A stretch of DNA of 64,000 nucleotides. Source: Achromobacter xylosoxidans A8. Lineage in GTDB: Bacteria; Pseudomonadota; Gammaproteobacteria; Burkholderiales; Burkholderiaceae_B. Shown one piece after another: positions 43,870 through 53,424 of the stretch (positions within the stretch are counted from its first letter, which is position 1; every line of letters begins with the position of its first letter). Under the pieces are notes generated by a model that searched no databases, had not been told where the DNA came from, and saw only the letters and a list, made by a program, of their open reading frames with translations. The stretch lies in assembly GCF_000165835.1 (NCBI RefSeq), contig NC_014640.1, forward strand, positions 3,348,001-3,412,000. Direction: 5' to 3'. The position numbers were made by a program, and so were the translations under genes.

Positions 43870-46800
43870 TCAGAACGGCACCATCACCTTCAAGGTGCCG
43901 CGGTGGCTTTGTATGTGGGACGAAAAGTCGCCGTCGTACTGCAGCCGGAAGTCGATGCCGCCCGCGTTCGACACCTGCAGCCCCGCGCCGACGCGGCCGA
44001 TGACGTCGTCCATGGGCACCGAGGTCTCGAAGGCGCCCGAGCCGGCCGGCGCGCCCTGCAATTGCGCCTTGACCGTGTATTCGTCCTTGGACAGGAACGA
44101 CACGCCGCCATACATGTAGGGGCGCATGGTGGCGCCGTTCTTCAGCGCCACTTTGCCGCCCAGCTCCAGCGTCGGCGACAGGGCCATGACGAACTGGTTG
44201 CTGCTTTCCACGTCCAGATGCAGGGCGTTGCGGGATTCGCTGTAGCCGGGCATGTGGGTGTAGGACGCGTCCAGGTCCACATAGGGTTTCAGATAAACGT
44301 GTTCCGCGGCGTAGGTGCGGGCGATGCGCAGGCGCAAGGCCGCGCCATAGACGTCCAGGTCCGAGTTGGCCGTGCTCTGCATGCCGGGGATGCGGATGCT
44401 GCGGTCGATGTCGTACTGGCCATAGCCGCCGCCCAGGGCCGCGGACAAGGTCCAGGGTCCGGTTTCGCGCTTGAGCACCACGCCGGCGTAGCCGCTGTCG
44501 CCCTTGCCGCTGACCCGTCCGTCGTCCCCGCTCAGATGGCTGTTTTGATAGGCGACGGAGCCGCCCAGGAACCAGCCCGGCTTTACCTGGCGCTGGCCGC
44601 CGAACTGGTAGGTGACGCCATCGAACGAAAAGCCGGAGACCCCGCCGTCGCCATCCTGGTTGGTATTGATGCCGGACACCTGGCCCCAGAGGCAATCCTG
44701 CTCGCCGGTCAGCGCGTCGCCGCCCTGGAATGCCGGGCACGACATCATGGCGCCGGTAAAGCGCGCCATGCTGGCCTGCATCTGCGCGGCGGGCGCCACG
44801 GTGACGCCCGCCGACAGGTCGGACAGCCGGTTCGAATAGGTGTCGGCGCCTTCCCGGGAGGCCATGTCCAGCGCCGCGAACAAGGACGCCATGGCGGCAT
44901 TGCCGCCCAGGTTCCAGGCGCCCTGCATATGCCGCGCCACCGAGCGCTGGTTGGCCGCCAGCTGCATGGACGGCGCGGCGAAGTCGGCCTGCACCGCGCG
45001 CACGCGCACGTCCTGGCCGTCCAGCCTGGCGTCGTAGTCGATCACCGGGCTGTCTTTGGCCGCGGGGCTGCCCTGGACGTCGCCTTGCAGCGTCGCCACG
45101 GTGACTTCGTAATCGGGCAGCAGCGTGATCGGCTGCACATTCACCTGGCCGTCCAGGCGGGTATCGCCCTGCACCACCATGCGCGGGGATTTGAGGTTGG
45201 CGAAGTCCACGTCCGCCTGCAGGATGCCGCCGGCTTGCAGATTGAAGTTTCCCGCCACCGTCAGGTTGTCGAACGCGCCGGACCGGCCGATGGCCACCAG
45301 GCCCGCGTTGTCGATGTTGGCCTGATAGAGCGTGGCGTCGCTCAGGGTGCCGGTGGCAGCGTTCCAGACATTGCAGGCGATGCCGCCCGCGCCGCCGCCG
45401 CATTCGATGTTGCCCAGGACGGTCCCTGCATTGTTGATGGCGAGGTTGGCGCCGGAGGGGCTGGCGAGGAAGCTTGCGGTCTTTGCTTGCTGCAAGGACG
45501 CGCCGTCATAGCGCACCGCGCTGCCGCCGGAGCCGGCCGTGATCGTGCCCGCCGTGCCCACGGTCAGCGTGTTCTGCTTGTCTCCCACGATCCAGACGCC
45601 ATAGGCGCCCGCGCCGCTGCCGCCGCTGACGGCACCGTTGACGGTGACCGCGACCTGCCCCGAGCCCTGCGGCCCCGCGCTTTGTGCAAAGATGCCGGTG
45701 GCGCCGGCGCCGGTGGCGGCGATGCTGCCGCTCTGCGTCACCGTGACGTTCTCGCCCGAACCCGTGCTGCCAGCTCCCGCCGTGCTGCCCGCGAAACCGC
45801 CGGCGGCGTTGCCGCCGAGCCCGCCCCCGCCGCCGATGGATTGGGCGATCACGCCGTAGGCGTAGTCGCCTTGGGTCGTGATGTTACTGGCGACATTGAG
45901 GTTGAGCGTGCCGCCGCTGCCGCTGCCGCCCGTCTGGCCGCTGCCCGGGGTCCAAGCGCCCGAGCCCAGTTGCAGCCCCTTGCTGATGTCGCCCGCGATA
46001 CCTCCGCCGCCGCCGATGGACTGCGCGATCACGCCATGCGAGCCCGCGCCGCTGGTGCTGATGTGGCCGCCGGCATTCAAGGTCAAGGTCACGGCCCCGC
46101 CGTCGCCGGCCGCGCCGCCGCGCCCGCCCAGCGACACGCCGGTCAGGTTGCTGGCGTCGCCCGCGCCGCCCAGGCCGCCGCCGCCGCCGATCGATTGCGC
46201 CAGCACGCCATAGGCGCGCGCGCCTTGCGTGGTGGCGGCGATGCCGGTGGCGACGTCGATGGCGCCGCCCGAACCGGCCAAGCCGCCGCTGCCGCCCACC
46301 GAGACGCTCATGGAATGGCTGTTCTGCTGCAGCTTGGAGCTGCTGTTGCCCGCGCCTGCCGTGCCGCCGCCGCCGCCGATGGACTGCATCGCCAGGGCTG
46401 GCGCGTCGTCGCCCGAGGTCTGGACGTTCAGCCATCCGCCCCCGCCGGAGGTCAGGATGCTGCCGCCGTTGCCGGCCACGCCGCCGGTGCCGCCAAACGA
46501 GGCGCCGACGGTGATGGTGCCCTGTGCCTGGTCCGAGCCGTCGCCGCCCTGCCCGCCGCCTCCGCCTATGGATTGCAGCAGCACGCCATAGGCGCTGTAG
46601 CCCGCAGTGGAAATGCTGTTGCCATGGTCGTCGTCGAAGGAGACGCTCAGGTTGCCGCCGTCGCCGCCGGCGCCGCCGCTGCCGCCCACGCCGATGATGG
46701 CGTTGGCCTTGATCTTGCTGCCCGAGGCGCTGGACGATCCGCCTACCCCGCCGCCTCCGCCTATCGATTGGGCCACCAGACCGTCGGCCCAGTCGCCGGC

Positions 46801-49800
46801 GGTGGCGATCTTGCCCGCGTAGTTAACGCTGACATTGCCGCCATGGCCGCCCGTGCCGCCGGTGCCGCCCACGTCCACGCCGAATTGGTAGGTGCTGTTC
46901 TCGTCGTCGAGCCGTTCCTTGTTGTCGCTGTGGTTGCCGATCCGGTCCAGGATGGGATAGGACGAGGCGTCGGCGCCCAACGACCCGCCCAGTCCGCCAC
47001 CGCCGCCGATCGATTGCAGCAGGACGCCATCGGCGTCGCCGCCTTCGGTGCGGATCGCGCCTTGCAAAGTGGCATTGATGTCGCCGCCCGTGGCGCCCGA
47101 GCCCCCGGTGGCGCCCAGGCCCACCTGCAAGCGGGCGGATGGCCGGTCTTCGGCGCTGCCGGCCACGTTCAGCGTGCCACCCTGCGAGGCTCCGCCGCCG
47201 CCGCCGATGGACTGCGCCACAATGCCGCGCGAACCCGAGCCCAGCGTGCGGATGGTGTAGTTGGGGTTCAGCGTCACGTCCACCTTGCCGCCGGTGCCGC
47301 CGGCCCCGCCAGTGCCGCCCAGGGCCAGGGTGAGCTTGACGTTGGTGGGGCCGCCATGCGTGTAGGCGTTGCTGCTGCCCACCCCGCCATTGCCGCCGCC
47401 CCCGCCTATGGATTGCGCCAGCACGCCATTGGCGTAATCGCCATAGGTCACGATGGTGGACGCCGGCGGCACGCGTACGCCCGGCGGCGTCAACAGCGAT
47501 GGGGGCAAGCCGGCATAGGCGCCGTTGGCGTCGCCCAGGCCCACGCTGACCGCGCCGCCGTTGCCGCCGCCGGAGCCGGAGCCGCCCAAGGTCATGCCGG
47601 CGGACAGCGAGATCGTGGTTTCATCACCCAGCACCGTGGACAGCACGGATGAATCGCCGCCGTTGCCGCCGCCTCCGCCTACCGACTGCGCCATCACCGC
47701 GTGGGAGCCGTCGCCCAGCGTGACGACCGTGGAGCCGTTGCTGAGGTTGACCTGCGTGACGCAGGCGGCATCTCCGGCCGGGCAGGCGTCGCTGCCCGCC
47801 CCGCCGCTGCCGCCTACCGCCGCTTCGAAGTTGAACGCCAGCGACGCGCCCTCGCCGGTGGGCACCGCCAGCACCAGATCGCTGGCGCTGGAGCTGCCGC
47901 CGTTGCCGCCGCCGCCTCCTATGGTCTGCGCCAGGATGCCGAACGAATCGTTGGGCGCGTAGGTGTCCGGGTCGATGCCCGGGCTGGCGTAGTCCATGCC
48001 CGTGGCGACATGGGAACTGCTGAGGTTCACGATGGAGGAATAGCCGGTGCCGCCCGAGCCGCCGCTGCCGCCCAGCACCACGGCCGCGTTGAAGCCCACG
48101 GTGACGTCGTAGTAGCTGGCATCGCCGCCATTGCCGCCGCCCCCGCCTATCGATTGGGCCAGGATGCCGGCCGAGTGGGCGCCGCCGGTGCTGATGTTGA
48201 GGTTGCTGTAGCCCACCTTGACCTCGGCGGCCTTGCCCCCGCCGCCGCCGCTGCCGCCCAGTTGCAGCGCGGCGAACGAGGCCACGCTGGCGTTCTTGAC
48301 GCTGCCGCCGGTGCCGCCGCCGCCGCCGACGCTCTGCGCGATGATGCCCGGCGCATAGTTGCCGTGAGTGGCGATGTTTGACGTCGAATACGTCAACGTG
48401 CCGTCGCAGCCGCCCTGATTGCTCATGCAGACCGAGCCGCCGTCGCCGCCGCCGCTGGCGCTGCCGCCGATTGCCACCGACACGCCGACCGATGCGGTGA
48501 AGGTGTCGCCGCCGTTGCCGCCGCCCCCGCCCACCGACTGGGCCAGCACGCCTGCACCGAATTGGCCGGCCGTCTGGATAGAACCCAGATCCTGGATGAT
48601 GACGTTGCCGCCCGCGCCGCCCCCGGCGCCGCCGCCGCCCACACCCAGCACGCCGATACTGTCGCCGCCGCTGCCGCCGCCCCCGCCGATGGACTGGGCC
48701 ACCATGCCGATGGCGGCGTTGCCGGCCGTCGTGATGGAGCCGGTGTTGCCGAGCACCACCGTGCTGCCGGACGAACCGGTGGCCCCGGCCGAACTGCCGC
48801 CCACGCTGAGCAGGCCAGTGGCGCTGCCGGAGGCCCCGCCGCCGCCGCCGATGGACTGGCCGATCATGCCGTGCGAGTTGTAGCCCGACGTGGCGATGGA
48901 GCCCGTGTTGTTCAGGGTGACCTGGCTGGCCGCGCCGCCGCCCGCGCCGTCTCCGCCCAGCGAAACCAGTTCGGCCGTGTCCGCGCCGCCCGCGCCGCCG
49001 CTGCCGGCGATGGACTGGGCCAGCACGCCGTAGGCGTGGTCGCCGCTGGTCGTGATGGTTCCGCCGGTCGTGGCGGTCACCGTGCCGGCGTTGCCGCCAT
49101 TACCGCCGTTGCCGCCCTGGCCGCCCAGCACCGAGACGAAGTCGCTGCCGGTGCCGCCGCCGCCGCCGATCGATTGCGCCACGATGCCGGTCGCAAAACT
49201 GCCTGTGGTGCTGATGGCGCTGCCGCTCGCGGCTACGACGTTGACAGCGCTGGCGTTGCCGCCAAACCCGCCGCCGCCGCCCTGCCCGGCCAGCGCGGTG
49301 CTGTCGCTGCCATCGCCGCCCTGTCCGCCCAGGCTTTGCGCCGCCAGGCCGGGCAGGTTGTCGCCGCGGGTGGCGACGCTGGCGCCCTGATAGAGATTGA
49401 TGGCGACGCTTCCGCCCGCGCCGCCATTGCCGCCCGAGTGGTCCTTGTCGGGACCCATGCCGCCTTTGCCGCCTATGGCGCGGGCAGCGACGCCCGCGCC
49501 TTCGATGGTAGCGCCAGCGGCCGAACCGGCCACATCCAGCAGCACCGAGCCATTGACGTCCACCGTCACCTTCTGGGTCCAGCTGTCCGAGGTGCCGCCG
49601 CCGTTGCCGCCGTTGTCGCTATTGTCGGTCGAGGCCGTGCCGTCGCCGCCGATGCTCTGCGCATAGATGCCAAAGACCGTGGCGCTGTCGTAGACCTGCC
49701 AGTAGCTGTAGGCCTGGCCCTGGTGCGTCACCTGCACCGTCCCGCCCGTGCCCGCATTGCCGTTGTTGTAGCCGCCCATGCCGCCTATGGAATTCGCGTA

Positions 49801-50598
49801 GATGGCGGCGCCGTTGGCATAGGTGCGCAGGCGCGCCGCGCTGCTGCCCAGGTTGATGGCGCCGGTATTGCTGACCGTGACCGTGCTGGCGTTGCCGCCA
49901 TTGCCGCCCACCTGCTCGCCGTATTCCAGCGTCGGGTCGTTCTGGTCGCCGCCCGCCCCGCCCAAGGCGCGGGCATTGATGCCGTACAGGCCCTGGCGCG
50001 GCGTGGGCAAGGAACCCGACATCGTCAGGTTGCCGGAGTTGGTCACGGTGACGGTCTGGCCCAGGCCCCCGTGGCCGCCGTTGGAGTCGTTGTTGTCGTT
50101 GGCGGGGTCGCCGATCCCGCCGGACGATACCGCCATGATCAGGCTGTTGAAGTTGCTGAGCGCCGTGCCGTTGAGCGCGACGTCGCCGCTGCTGGACACG
50201 GTGACGTTGCCGCCGTCGCCCGCGGTGCCTTCGTCCACGCCGTCGCCGCCGCGCGATAGGGCCGTGACCACGCCCAGCGGGTTCAGCCGGGTCTGATTCG
50301 CGTCGGCGCTGTAATTGCCCGATGAGGTGACGGACACGTCAGGCCCGTTCTGGCCGTCCTTCTCGTCGTTGTGGTCCACCCCGCTATCGCCTTCGCAGAT
50401 GGCCTGGGCGCTTGGGTAGTTTCCCGACGACACATTCAGCGAAGGGCCGCCGGCACAGGCGTAGCCGGCCTGCGCGCTGCCCGTCGCGCCCCAGGCGCAG
50501 GCGCCCAGCGCCGACACGACGGCGAGTCGCAGGGTGTTCTGCCGCAGCAGAGGGAAAGGCAGGCCGGGGTTGCGCACGGAGAAAGAGATGGGCTTCAT
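43870..50598 (-). CDS. Giant glycine-repeat autotransporter (type Va, adhesin-like)
   Basis: A 2242-residue surface protein. A Sec signal ends near GSAQAGYAC. A passenger of roughly 1900 residues carries 17 strict copies of Q-S/T-I/V-GGGGG plus about seven degenerate ones, spaced about 60-120 residues apart. Each follows a beta-helix rung such as SGDYAYGVLA. The C-terminal barrel (about residues 1970-2242) starts near SLFAALDMASREGADTYSNRL and ends in the aromatic VMVPF, the Bam signal. The passenger should be a long beta-helix with exposed glycine loops. No catalytic motif is seen. The gene stands alone behind an AT-rich repeated promoter element. Adhesion or aggregation is the likely role, by family. 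Confidence 0.9.
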   Translation of the reverse strand: MKPISFSVRNPGLPFPLLRQNTLRLAVVSALGACAWGATGSAQAGYACAGGPSLNVSSGNYPSAQAICEGDSGVDHNDEKDGQNGPDVSVTSSGNYSADANQTRLNPLGVVTALSRGGDGVDEGTAGDGGNVTVSSSGDVALNGTALSNFNSLIMAVSSGGIGDPANDNNDSNGGHGGLGQTVTVTNSGNLTMSGSLPTPRQGLYGINARALGGAGGDQNDPTLEYGEQVGGNGGNASTVTVSNTGAINLGSSAARLRTYANGAAIYANSIGGMGGYNNGNAGTGGTVQVTHQGQAYSYWQVYDSATVFGIYAQSIGGDGTASTDNSDNGGNGGGTSDSWTQKVTVDVNGSVLLDVAGSAAGATIEGAGVAARAIGGKGGMGPDKDHSGGNGGAGGSVAINLYQGASVATRGDNLPGLAAQSLGGQGGDGSDSTALAGQGGGGGFGGNASAVNVVAASGSAISTTGSFATGIVAQSIGGGGGTGSDFVSVLGGQGGNGGNGGNAGTVTATTGGTITTSGDHAYGVLAQSIAGSGGAGGADTAELVSLGGDGAGGGAASQVTLNNTGSIATSGYNSHGMIGQSIGGGGGASGSATGLLSVGGSSAGATGSSGSTVVLGNTGSITTAGNAAIGMVAQSIGGGGGSGGDSIGVLGVGGGGAGGGAGGNVIIQDLGSIQTAGQFGAGVLAQSVGGGGGNGGDTFTASVGVSVAIGGSASGGGDGGSVCMSNQGGCDGTLTYSTSNIATHGNYAPGIIAQSVGGGGGTGGSVKNASVASFAALQLGGSGGGGGKAAEVKVGYSNLNISTGGAHSAGILAQSIGGGGGNGGDASYYDVTVGFNAAVVLGGSGGSGGTGYSSIVNLSSSHVATGMDYASPGIDPDTYAPNDSFGILAQTIGGGGGNGGSSSASDLVLAVPTGEGASLAFNFEAAVGGSGGAGSDACPAGDAACVTQVNLSNGSTVVTLGDGSHAVMAQSVGGGGGNGGDSSVLSTVLGDETTISLSAGMTLGGSGSGGGNGGAVSVGLGDANGAYAGLPPSLLTPPGVRVPPASTIVTYGDYANGVLAQSIGGGGGNGGVGSSNAYTHGGPTNVKLTLALGGTGGAGGTGGKVDVTLNPNYTIRTLGSGSRGIVAQSIGGGGGASQGGTLNVAGSAEDRPSARLQVGLGATGGSGATGGDINATLQGAIRTEGGDADGVLLQSIGGGGGLGGSLGADASSYPILDRIGNHSDNKERLDDENSTYQFGVDVGGTGGTGGHGGNVSVNYAGKIATAGDWADGLVAQSIGGGGGVGGSSSASGSKIKANAIIGVGGSGGAGGDGGNLSVSFDDDHGNSISTAGYSAYGVLLQSIGGGGGQGGDGSDQAQGTITVGASFGGTGGVAGNGGSILTSGGGGWLNVQTSGDDAPALAMQSIGGGGGTAGAGNSSSKLQQNSHSMSVSVGGSGGLAGSGGAIDVATGIAATTQGARAYGVLAQSIGGGGGLGGAGDASNLTGVSLGGRGGAAGDGGAVTLTLNAGGHISTSGAGSHGVIAQSIGGGGGIAGDISKGLQLGSGAWTPGSGQTGGSGSGGTLNLNVASNITTQGDYAYGVIAQSIGGGGGLGGNAAGGFAGSTAGAGSTGSGENVTVTQSGSIAATGAGATGIFAQSAGPQGSGQVAVTVNGAVSGGSGAGAYGVWIVGDKQNTLTVGTAGTITAGSGGSAVRYDGASLQQAKTASFLASPSGANLAINNAGTVLGNIECGGGAGGIACNVWNAATGTLSDATLYQANIDNAGLVAIGRSGAFDNLTVAGNFNLQAGGILQADVDFANLKSPRMVVQGDTRLDGQVNVQPITLLPDYEVTVATLQGDVQGSPAAKDSPVIDYDARLDGQDVRVRAVQADFAAPSMQLAANQRSVARHMQGAWNLGGNAAMASLFAALDMASREGADTYSNRLSDLSAGVTVAPAAQMQASMARFTGAMMSCPAFQGGDALTGEQDCLWGQVSGINTNQDGDGGVSGFSFDGVTYQFGGQRQVKPGWFLGGSVAYQNSHLSGDDGRVSGKGDSGYAGVVLKRETGPWTLSAALGGGYGQYDIDRSIRIPGMQSTANSDLDVYGAALRLRIARTYAAEHVYLKPYVDLDASYTHMPGYSESRNALHLDVESSNQFVMALSPTLELGGKVALKNGATMRPYMYGGVSFLSKDEYTVKAQLQGAPAGSGAFETSVPMDDVIGRVGAGLQVSNAGGIDFRLQYDGDFSSHIQSHRGTLKVMVPF
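45820..49190. repeat. Coding repeat: 17 copies of a QSIGGGGG module
   Basis: Within the autotransporter the motif (A/L/M/G)-Q-(S/T)-(I/V)-GGGGG occurs 17 times between these coordinates. Degenerate versions (for example SIGGMGG, SIGGDG, AIGGKGG, SLGGQGG) extend towards 49980. At DNA level the repeated core is a GC-rich run of GGN codons, which gives long open frames on the opposite strand. Copy number could change by slippage or recombination. Confidence 0.85.
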
Positions 50599-50714
50599 CG
50601 ATTCGCGGATTCTGTTGACCTGAGCGCGAAGGCCGCCCGGATGCCCGGGGGGCGCTCAGTAGTAACTGGCAAAGTTTCGCCACTAGAATCCGCAGGGTGC
50701 GCGCCGGGTGCAAC

Positions 50715-50767
50715 TTTTTTTCGACGAATCAGTGGTTTTTTTCGACGAAATCCGCAAAAAAAACCAC
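50715..50767. promoter_or_regulatory. AT-rich direct and inverted repeats upstream of the autotransporter
   Basis: TTTTTTTCGACGAA occurs at 50715-50728 and again at 50736-50749, exactly 21 bases apart, two helical turns. GTGGTTTTTTT (50732-50742) pairs with AAAAAAACCAC (50757-50767) as an 11-base inverted repeat. The element lies 117-169 bases before the autotransporter ATG at 50598, within a 240-base gap that holds no gene. It looks like a regulator site; the homopolymer runs could also slip. Confidence 0.6.
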
Positions 50768-50838
50768 ATCGTTACATTGGGTCCGGGCTTAGGTGTAAGC
50801 GAAAGTTAGACCCGCTGGAGGCGGCGCCGCCCCGCATA

Positions 50839-51114
50839 TCAGGAACGGGTGGAGCCGCTGGCCGACGCCAGCAGCGTCTGCCCTTTCTGCGTCAGGATGA
50901 CGACCGGTTCGGTATGCGCTTCTTCCCGGTCCTCGGACATGTCGACCAGCCCATTGGCGGTTGCGTCCTCCCAGGCCGACAGACGCGGGCACGAACTGCG
51001 CCAAGCGTCCATGGTCTGCGCATAGGTGCGCGGCCGCTCGGCGATCCAGGCCAGGAATTGCAGCAAGTTGCCGAGCTGGGAGGTGCCGGGCTCGAGTGTG
51101 GGGTTGTCGTGCAT
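50839..51114 (-). CDS. Small conserved-looking protein of unknown function
   Basis: I do not recognise a family. The protein has 91 residues and no signal peptide or membrane helix. It is rich in Trp, Ser and acidic residues, with a helical core (LGNLLQFLAWIAERPRTYAQTMDAW), then RLSAWEDATANGLVDMS and a C-terminal ILTQKGQTLLAS segment that resembles the wing of a small winged helix. GGGAG lies seven bases before the ATG at 51114, which supports translation. It lies downstream of the ACS transporter gene on the same strand, 82 bases away. A DNA-binding or partner role is possible but unproven. Confidence 0.6.
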   Translation of the reverse strand: MHDNPTLEPGTSQLGNLLQFLAWIAERPRTYAQTMDAWRSSCPRLSAWEDATANGLVDMSEDREEAHTEPVVILTQKGQTLLASASGSTRS

Positions 51115-51196
51115 GATGTGCTCCCGCCATGGCGGCTGTCCATGAACAATACTCCGGCGGGCTCGCCGGAGTCATTCCGCCTGGAGCCGTGCCGGC

Positions 51197-52522
51197 CTAG
51201 ACCGCCAGCCTGCGCATCGTCAGCGCGACGACCGCCGTGGCGACGAGCTGCATGCCGGCCACAACGTACAGCCCGGCGGCGACGCCGCCCGTCCATTCCT
51301 TGAGCCAGCCCATCATGAAAGGCGTGGCGAAGCCCGCCAGGTTGCCCACCGAATTGATGAAGGCGATGCCGCCGGCCGCGGCGGTGCCGGTCAGGAATGC
51401 TGCCGGGATGGCCCAGAACACCGGGAAGGCGCCCAGCACGCCGATGGCGGCGATGCTCAAGGAGGCCATCGCCAATACCGGACTGCCGATATAGGCGCCG
51501 GTCAAGGACAGGCCCAGCGCGCCGACCAGGGTGGCGCCCGCGCAATGCAGCCGGCGTTCGCGGGTGGAATCGGAATGCATGCCGTTGATCACCATCGCGG
51601 CGGTGCCCAGTATGAAGGGAATGGCCGACAGCAACCCGATGTTCAGGGTGCCTTGCACGCCCAGTTCGCGCACGATCGAAGGCATCCAGAACGCCAGCGT
51701 CGCGTTGCCGCCGACGATGCAGAAGTAGGCGGCGGTACACAGCCACAACGCCGGCAGGCGCAAGGCCTGAGCGAAGCTGGCGTGCTTGGCGGGATCCAGG
51801 CGCTCGCTGTCCAGTTCAGCCGTGAGCGCGGCCTTTTCCGCCGCGCTGAGCCAGCGCGCCTGCTGGGGGCGGTCCGGCAGATACGCCAGCACCACCATCC
51901 CGGCGATTACGGACGGAATGCCTTCCAGCACGAACAGCCATTGCCAGTTGCGCAGCGGGGCCACGCCGTCCATGCCGCTCATGATGAGACCGGCTATCGG
52001 CCCGCCCACGATGCCGGCCAGCCCGAACGACGTCATGAACCAGCCATTGATGCGCCCTCGCCGGCTGGCGGGAATCCAGTACGTCAGATAGAGCATCACC
52101 CCGGGGAAAAAGCCGGCTTCGAAGGCGCCGAGCAGAAAGCGCAAGACGTAGAAGGAAGTCGGCGTGGTGACGAATGCCATCGCCATCGACGTCAGGCCCC
52201 ACATTATGGTGATGCGGGCCAGGGTCTTGCGCGCGCCGATGCGCTGCAGCAGCAGGTTGCTGGGCACCTCGAAGATGAAGTAGCCGATAAAGAAGATGCC
52301 CGCCCCCAGGCCGTACACGGCCTCGCTGAAGCGCAGGTCCTGCAGCATCTGCAACTTGGCGAAGCCGACATTGACGCGGTCGATCCATGCCAGCAGGAAC
52401 AGGAATATCAGGAAAGGGATGAGTCGCCAGGCGACCTTGCGGTGCATCAGGCCTGGATCGGCGGCGGCCGACGCGGCGTCTTGTGGCGGTGCGGAGAGGG
52501 GTTGCGGTGAAACAGCATCCAT
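51197..52522 (-). CDS. MFS transporter, anion:cation symporter (ACS) family
   Basis: A 441-residue inner-membrane transporter with twelve membrane segments. The first helix region reads RLIPFLIFLFLLAWIDRVNVGFAKLQM, the usual ACS family (phthalate, tartrate, 4-hydroxyphenylacetate permeases) signature. Later segments include FEVPSNLLLQRIGARKTLARI and GYFIF. ATG 52522 follows GAGGA; an upstream start at 52588 lacks this. It lies downstream of the GntR gene and on the opposite side from the catabolic operon. Its promoter shares an AT-rich 13-mer with that operon, so it is probably the operon's importer for an organic anion. Confidence 0.9.
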   Translation of the reverse strand: MDAVSPQPLSAPPQDAASAAADPGLMHRKVAWRLIPFLIFLFLLAWIDRVNVGFAKLQMLQDLRFSEAVYGLGAGIFFIGYFIFEVPSNLLLQRIGARKTLARITIMWGLTSMAMAFVTTPTSFYVLRFLLGAFEAGFFPGVMLYLTYWIPASRRGRINGWFMTSFGLAGIVGGPIAGLIMSGMDGVAPLRNWQWLFVLEGIPSVIAGMVVLAYLPDRPQQARWLSAAEKAALTAELDSERLDPAKHASFAQALRLPALWLCTAAYFCIVGGNATLAFWMPSIVRELGVQGTLNIGLLSAIPFILGTAAMVINGMHSDSTRERRLHCAGATLVGALGLSLTGAYIGSPVLAMASLSIAAIGVLGAFPVFWAIPAAFLTGTAAAGGIAFINSVGNLAGFATPFMMGWLKEWTGGVAAGLYVVAGMQLVATAVVALTMRRLAV

Positions 52523-52610
52523 AGCGGGTTCCTCGGTGGAGCGGATCAGGGGTAGCGCCCTAGCCCGCCGATACCGGGGCAAGGTCACGCGAGCAGATGT
52601 TTTCGGCTGC

Positions 52611-52623
52611 TATAAATATATTT
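52611..52623. promoter_or_regulatory. Candidate GntR operator, site 1 (transporter promoter)
   Basis: The 13-mer TATAAATATATTT at 52611-52623 lies 89 bases upstream of the transporter ATG. The same 13-mer recurs at 53425-53437 in front of the catabolic operon. Two identical copies flanking the GntR gene suggest a shared operator, though AT-rich promoter elements could coincide. Confidence 0.55.
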
Positions 52624-52704
52624 TGCCATTTTGAAAAAATACAATAATGAGGATTTACCCGCATTGTCCGTGCGCGGGACGAGTCTTGCCCCGATGCCGG
52701 ATCG

Positions 52705-53364
52705 TCAGGCCAACAGGTTCTTGGGCAATGCGGCAACAAAGGAAGCAAAGCTGATCGACCCTTGCCCGGGGCTCATGTGCAGCGTCATGACCGCGGCCGC
52801 GCGGGCCGAGTCCTGCGCCTGGATCGCCTCGAGCAACTGGCCGTGCTGCTCCCACGACGACGCGAGCCGGCCGAAGGCGGAGAAGGCGTGGAGCCGGTAG
52901 GCGCCCGTGCGCGAGCGCATGCGCAGGATCTCCTGGCGTAGATAGGGATTGCGGGCGCCCATGTACAGCGCATCGTGAAACCGCCGGTTGTGCTCCTGCC
53001 AGGCGTCGGTGTCCTCGCGCCGCACCACCGCGGCGGCGCGCTCATGGATGACCGCCAGCTCATCGCGTTCCGCGGGCGTCATGCGTTCGCAAGCCAGGCG
53101 CGCGCCGATCCCCTCCAGTTCGGCCAATAGCTCCCACATGGCCATCAGCTGAGCCACATCCATCTTGGCCACCACCATGCCGCCGCGCGGCAGGCTGGCC
53201 ACCAGCCCCTGCGCCTGCAGTTGCAGCAGCGCCTCGCGCACCGGCGTGCGAGAGACGTCGTAGGTCTGCATCAGCATCTGTTCGTCGACGGGATCTCCCG
53301 GCAACAGGCTGCCGTCGCGGATCGACTCTTCGACGGACAGGCGGATGCGCTCAGCGGCTTTCAT
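52705..53364 (-). CDS. GntR-family transcriptional regulator (FadR/FCD subfamily)
   Basis: A 219-residue regulator. The N-terminal winged helix (RIRLSVEESIRDGSLLPGDPVDEQMLMQTYDVSRTPVREALLQLQAQG, in segments) carries the diagnostic SRTPVREAL. The C-terminal FCD helical domain (LMAMWELLAELEGIGARLACERMTP) binds a small acid and often a metal, with histidines in HNRRFHDALYMGA. GGAG lies six bases upstream of the ATG at 53364. It sits between the transporter and the divergent catabolic operon and probably represses both until the substrate or an acid intermediate binds. Confidence 0.92.
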   Translation of the reverse strand: MKAAERIRLSVEESIRDGSLLPGDPVDEQMLMQTYDVSRTPVREALLQLQAQGLVASLPRGGMVVAKMDVAQLMAMWELLAELEGIGARLACERMTPAERDELAVIHERAAAVVRREDTDAWQEHNRRFHDALYMGARNPYLRQEILRMRSRTGAYRLHAFSAFGRLASSWEQHGQLLEAIQAQDSARAAAVMTLHMSPGQGSISFASFVAALPKNLLA

Positions 53365-53424
53365 GGCGGACTCCGGTCAGGGGATAAAGAAAATTCATCC
53401 ACAGCATAGTATTTTCTTGACTTA

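Noticed and set aside
43864..47652. 1262-codon open frame on the + strand opposite the autotransporter
   Set aside because: It is opposite a gene with a clear signal, repeat passenger and barrel. Its composition (runs of Ala, Gly, Arg, His) is what GGN-repeat codons give on the other strand, and it has no start context or domain.
48562..50259. 565-codon open frame on the + strand, also opposite the autotransporter
   Set aside because: Same cause: antisense of glycine-rich codons, with low-complexity Ala/Gly/Arg protein and no motif.
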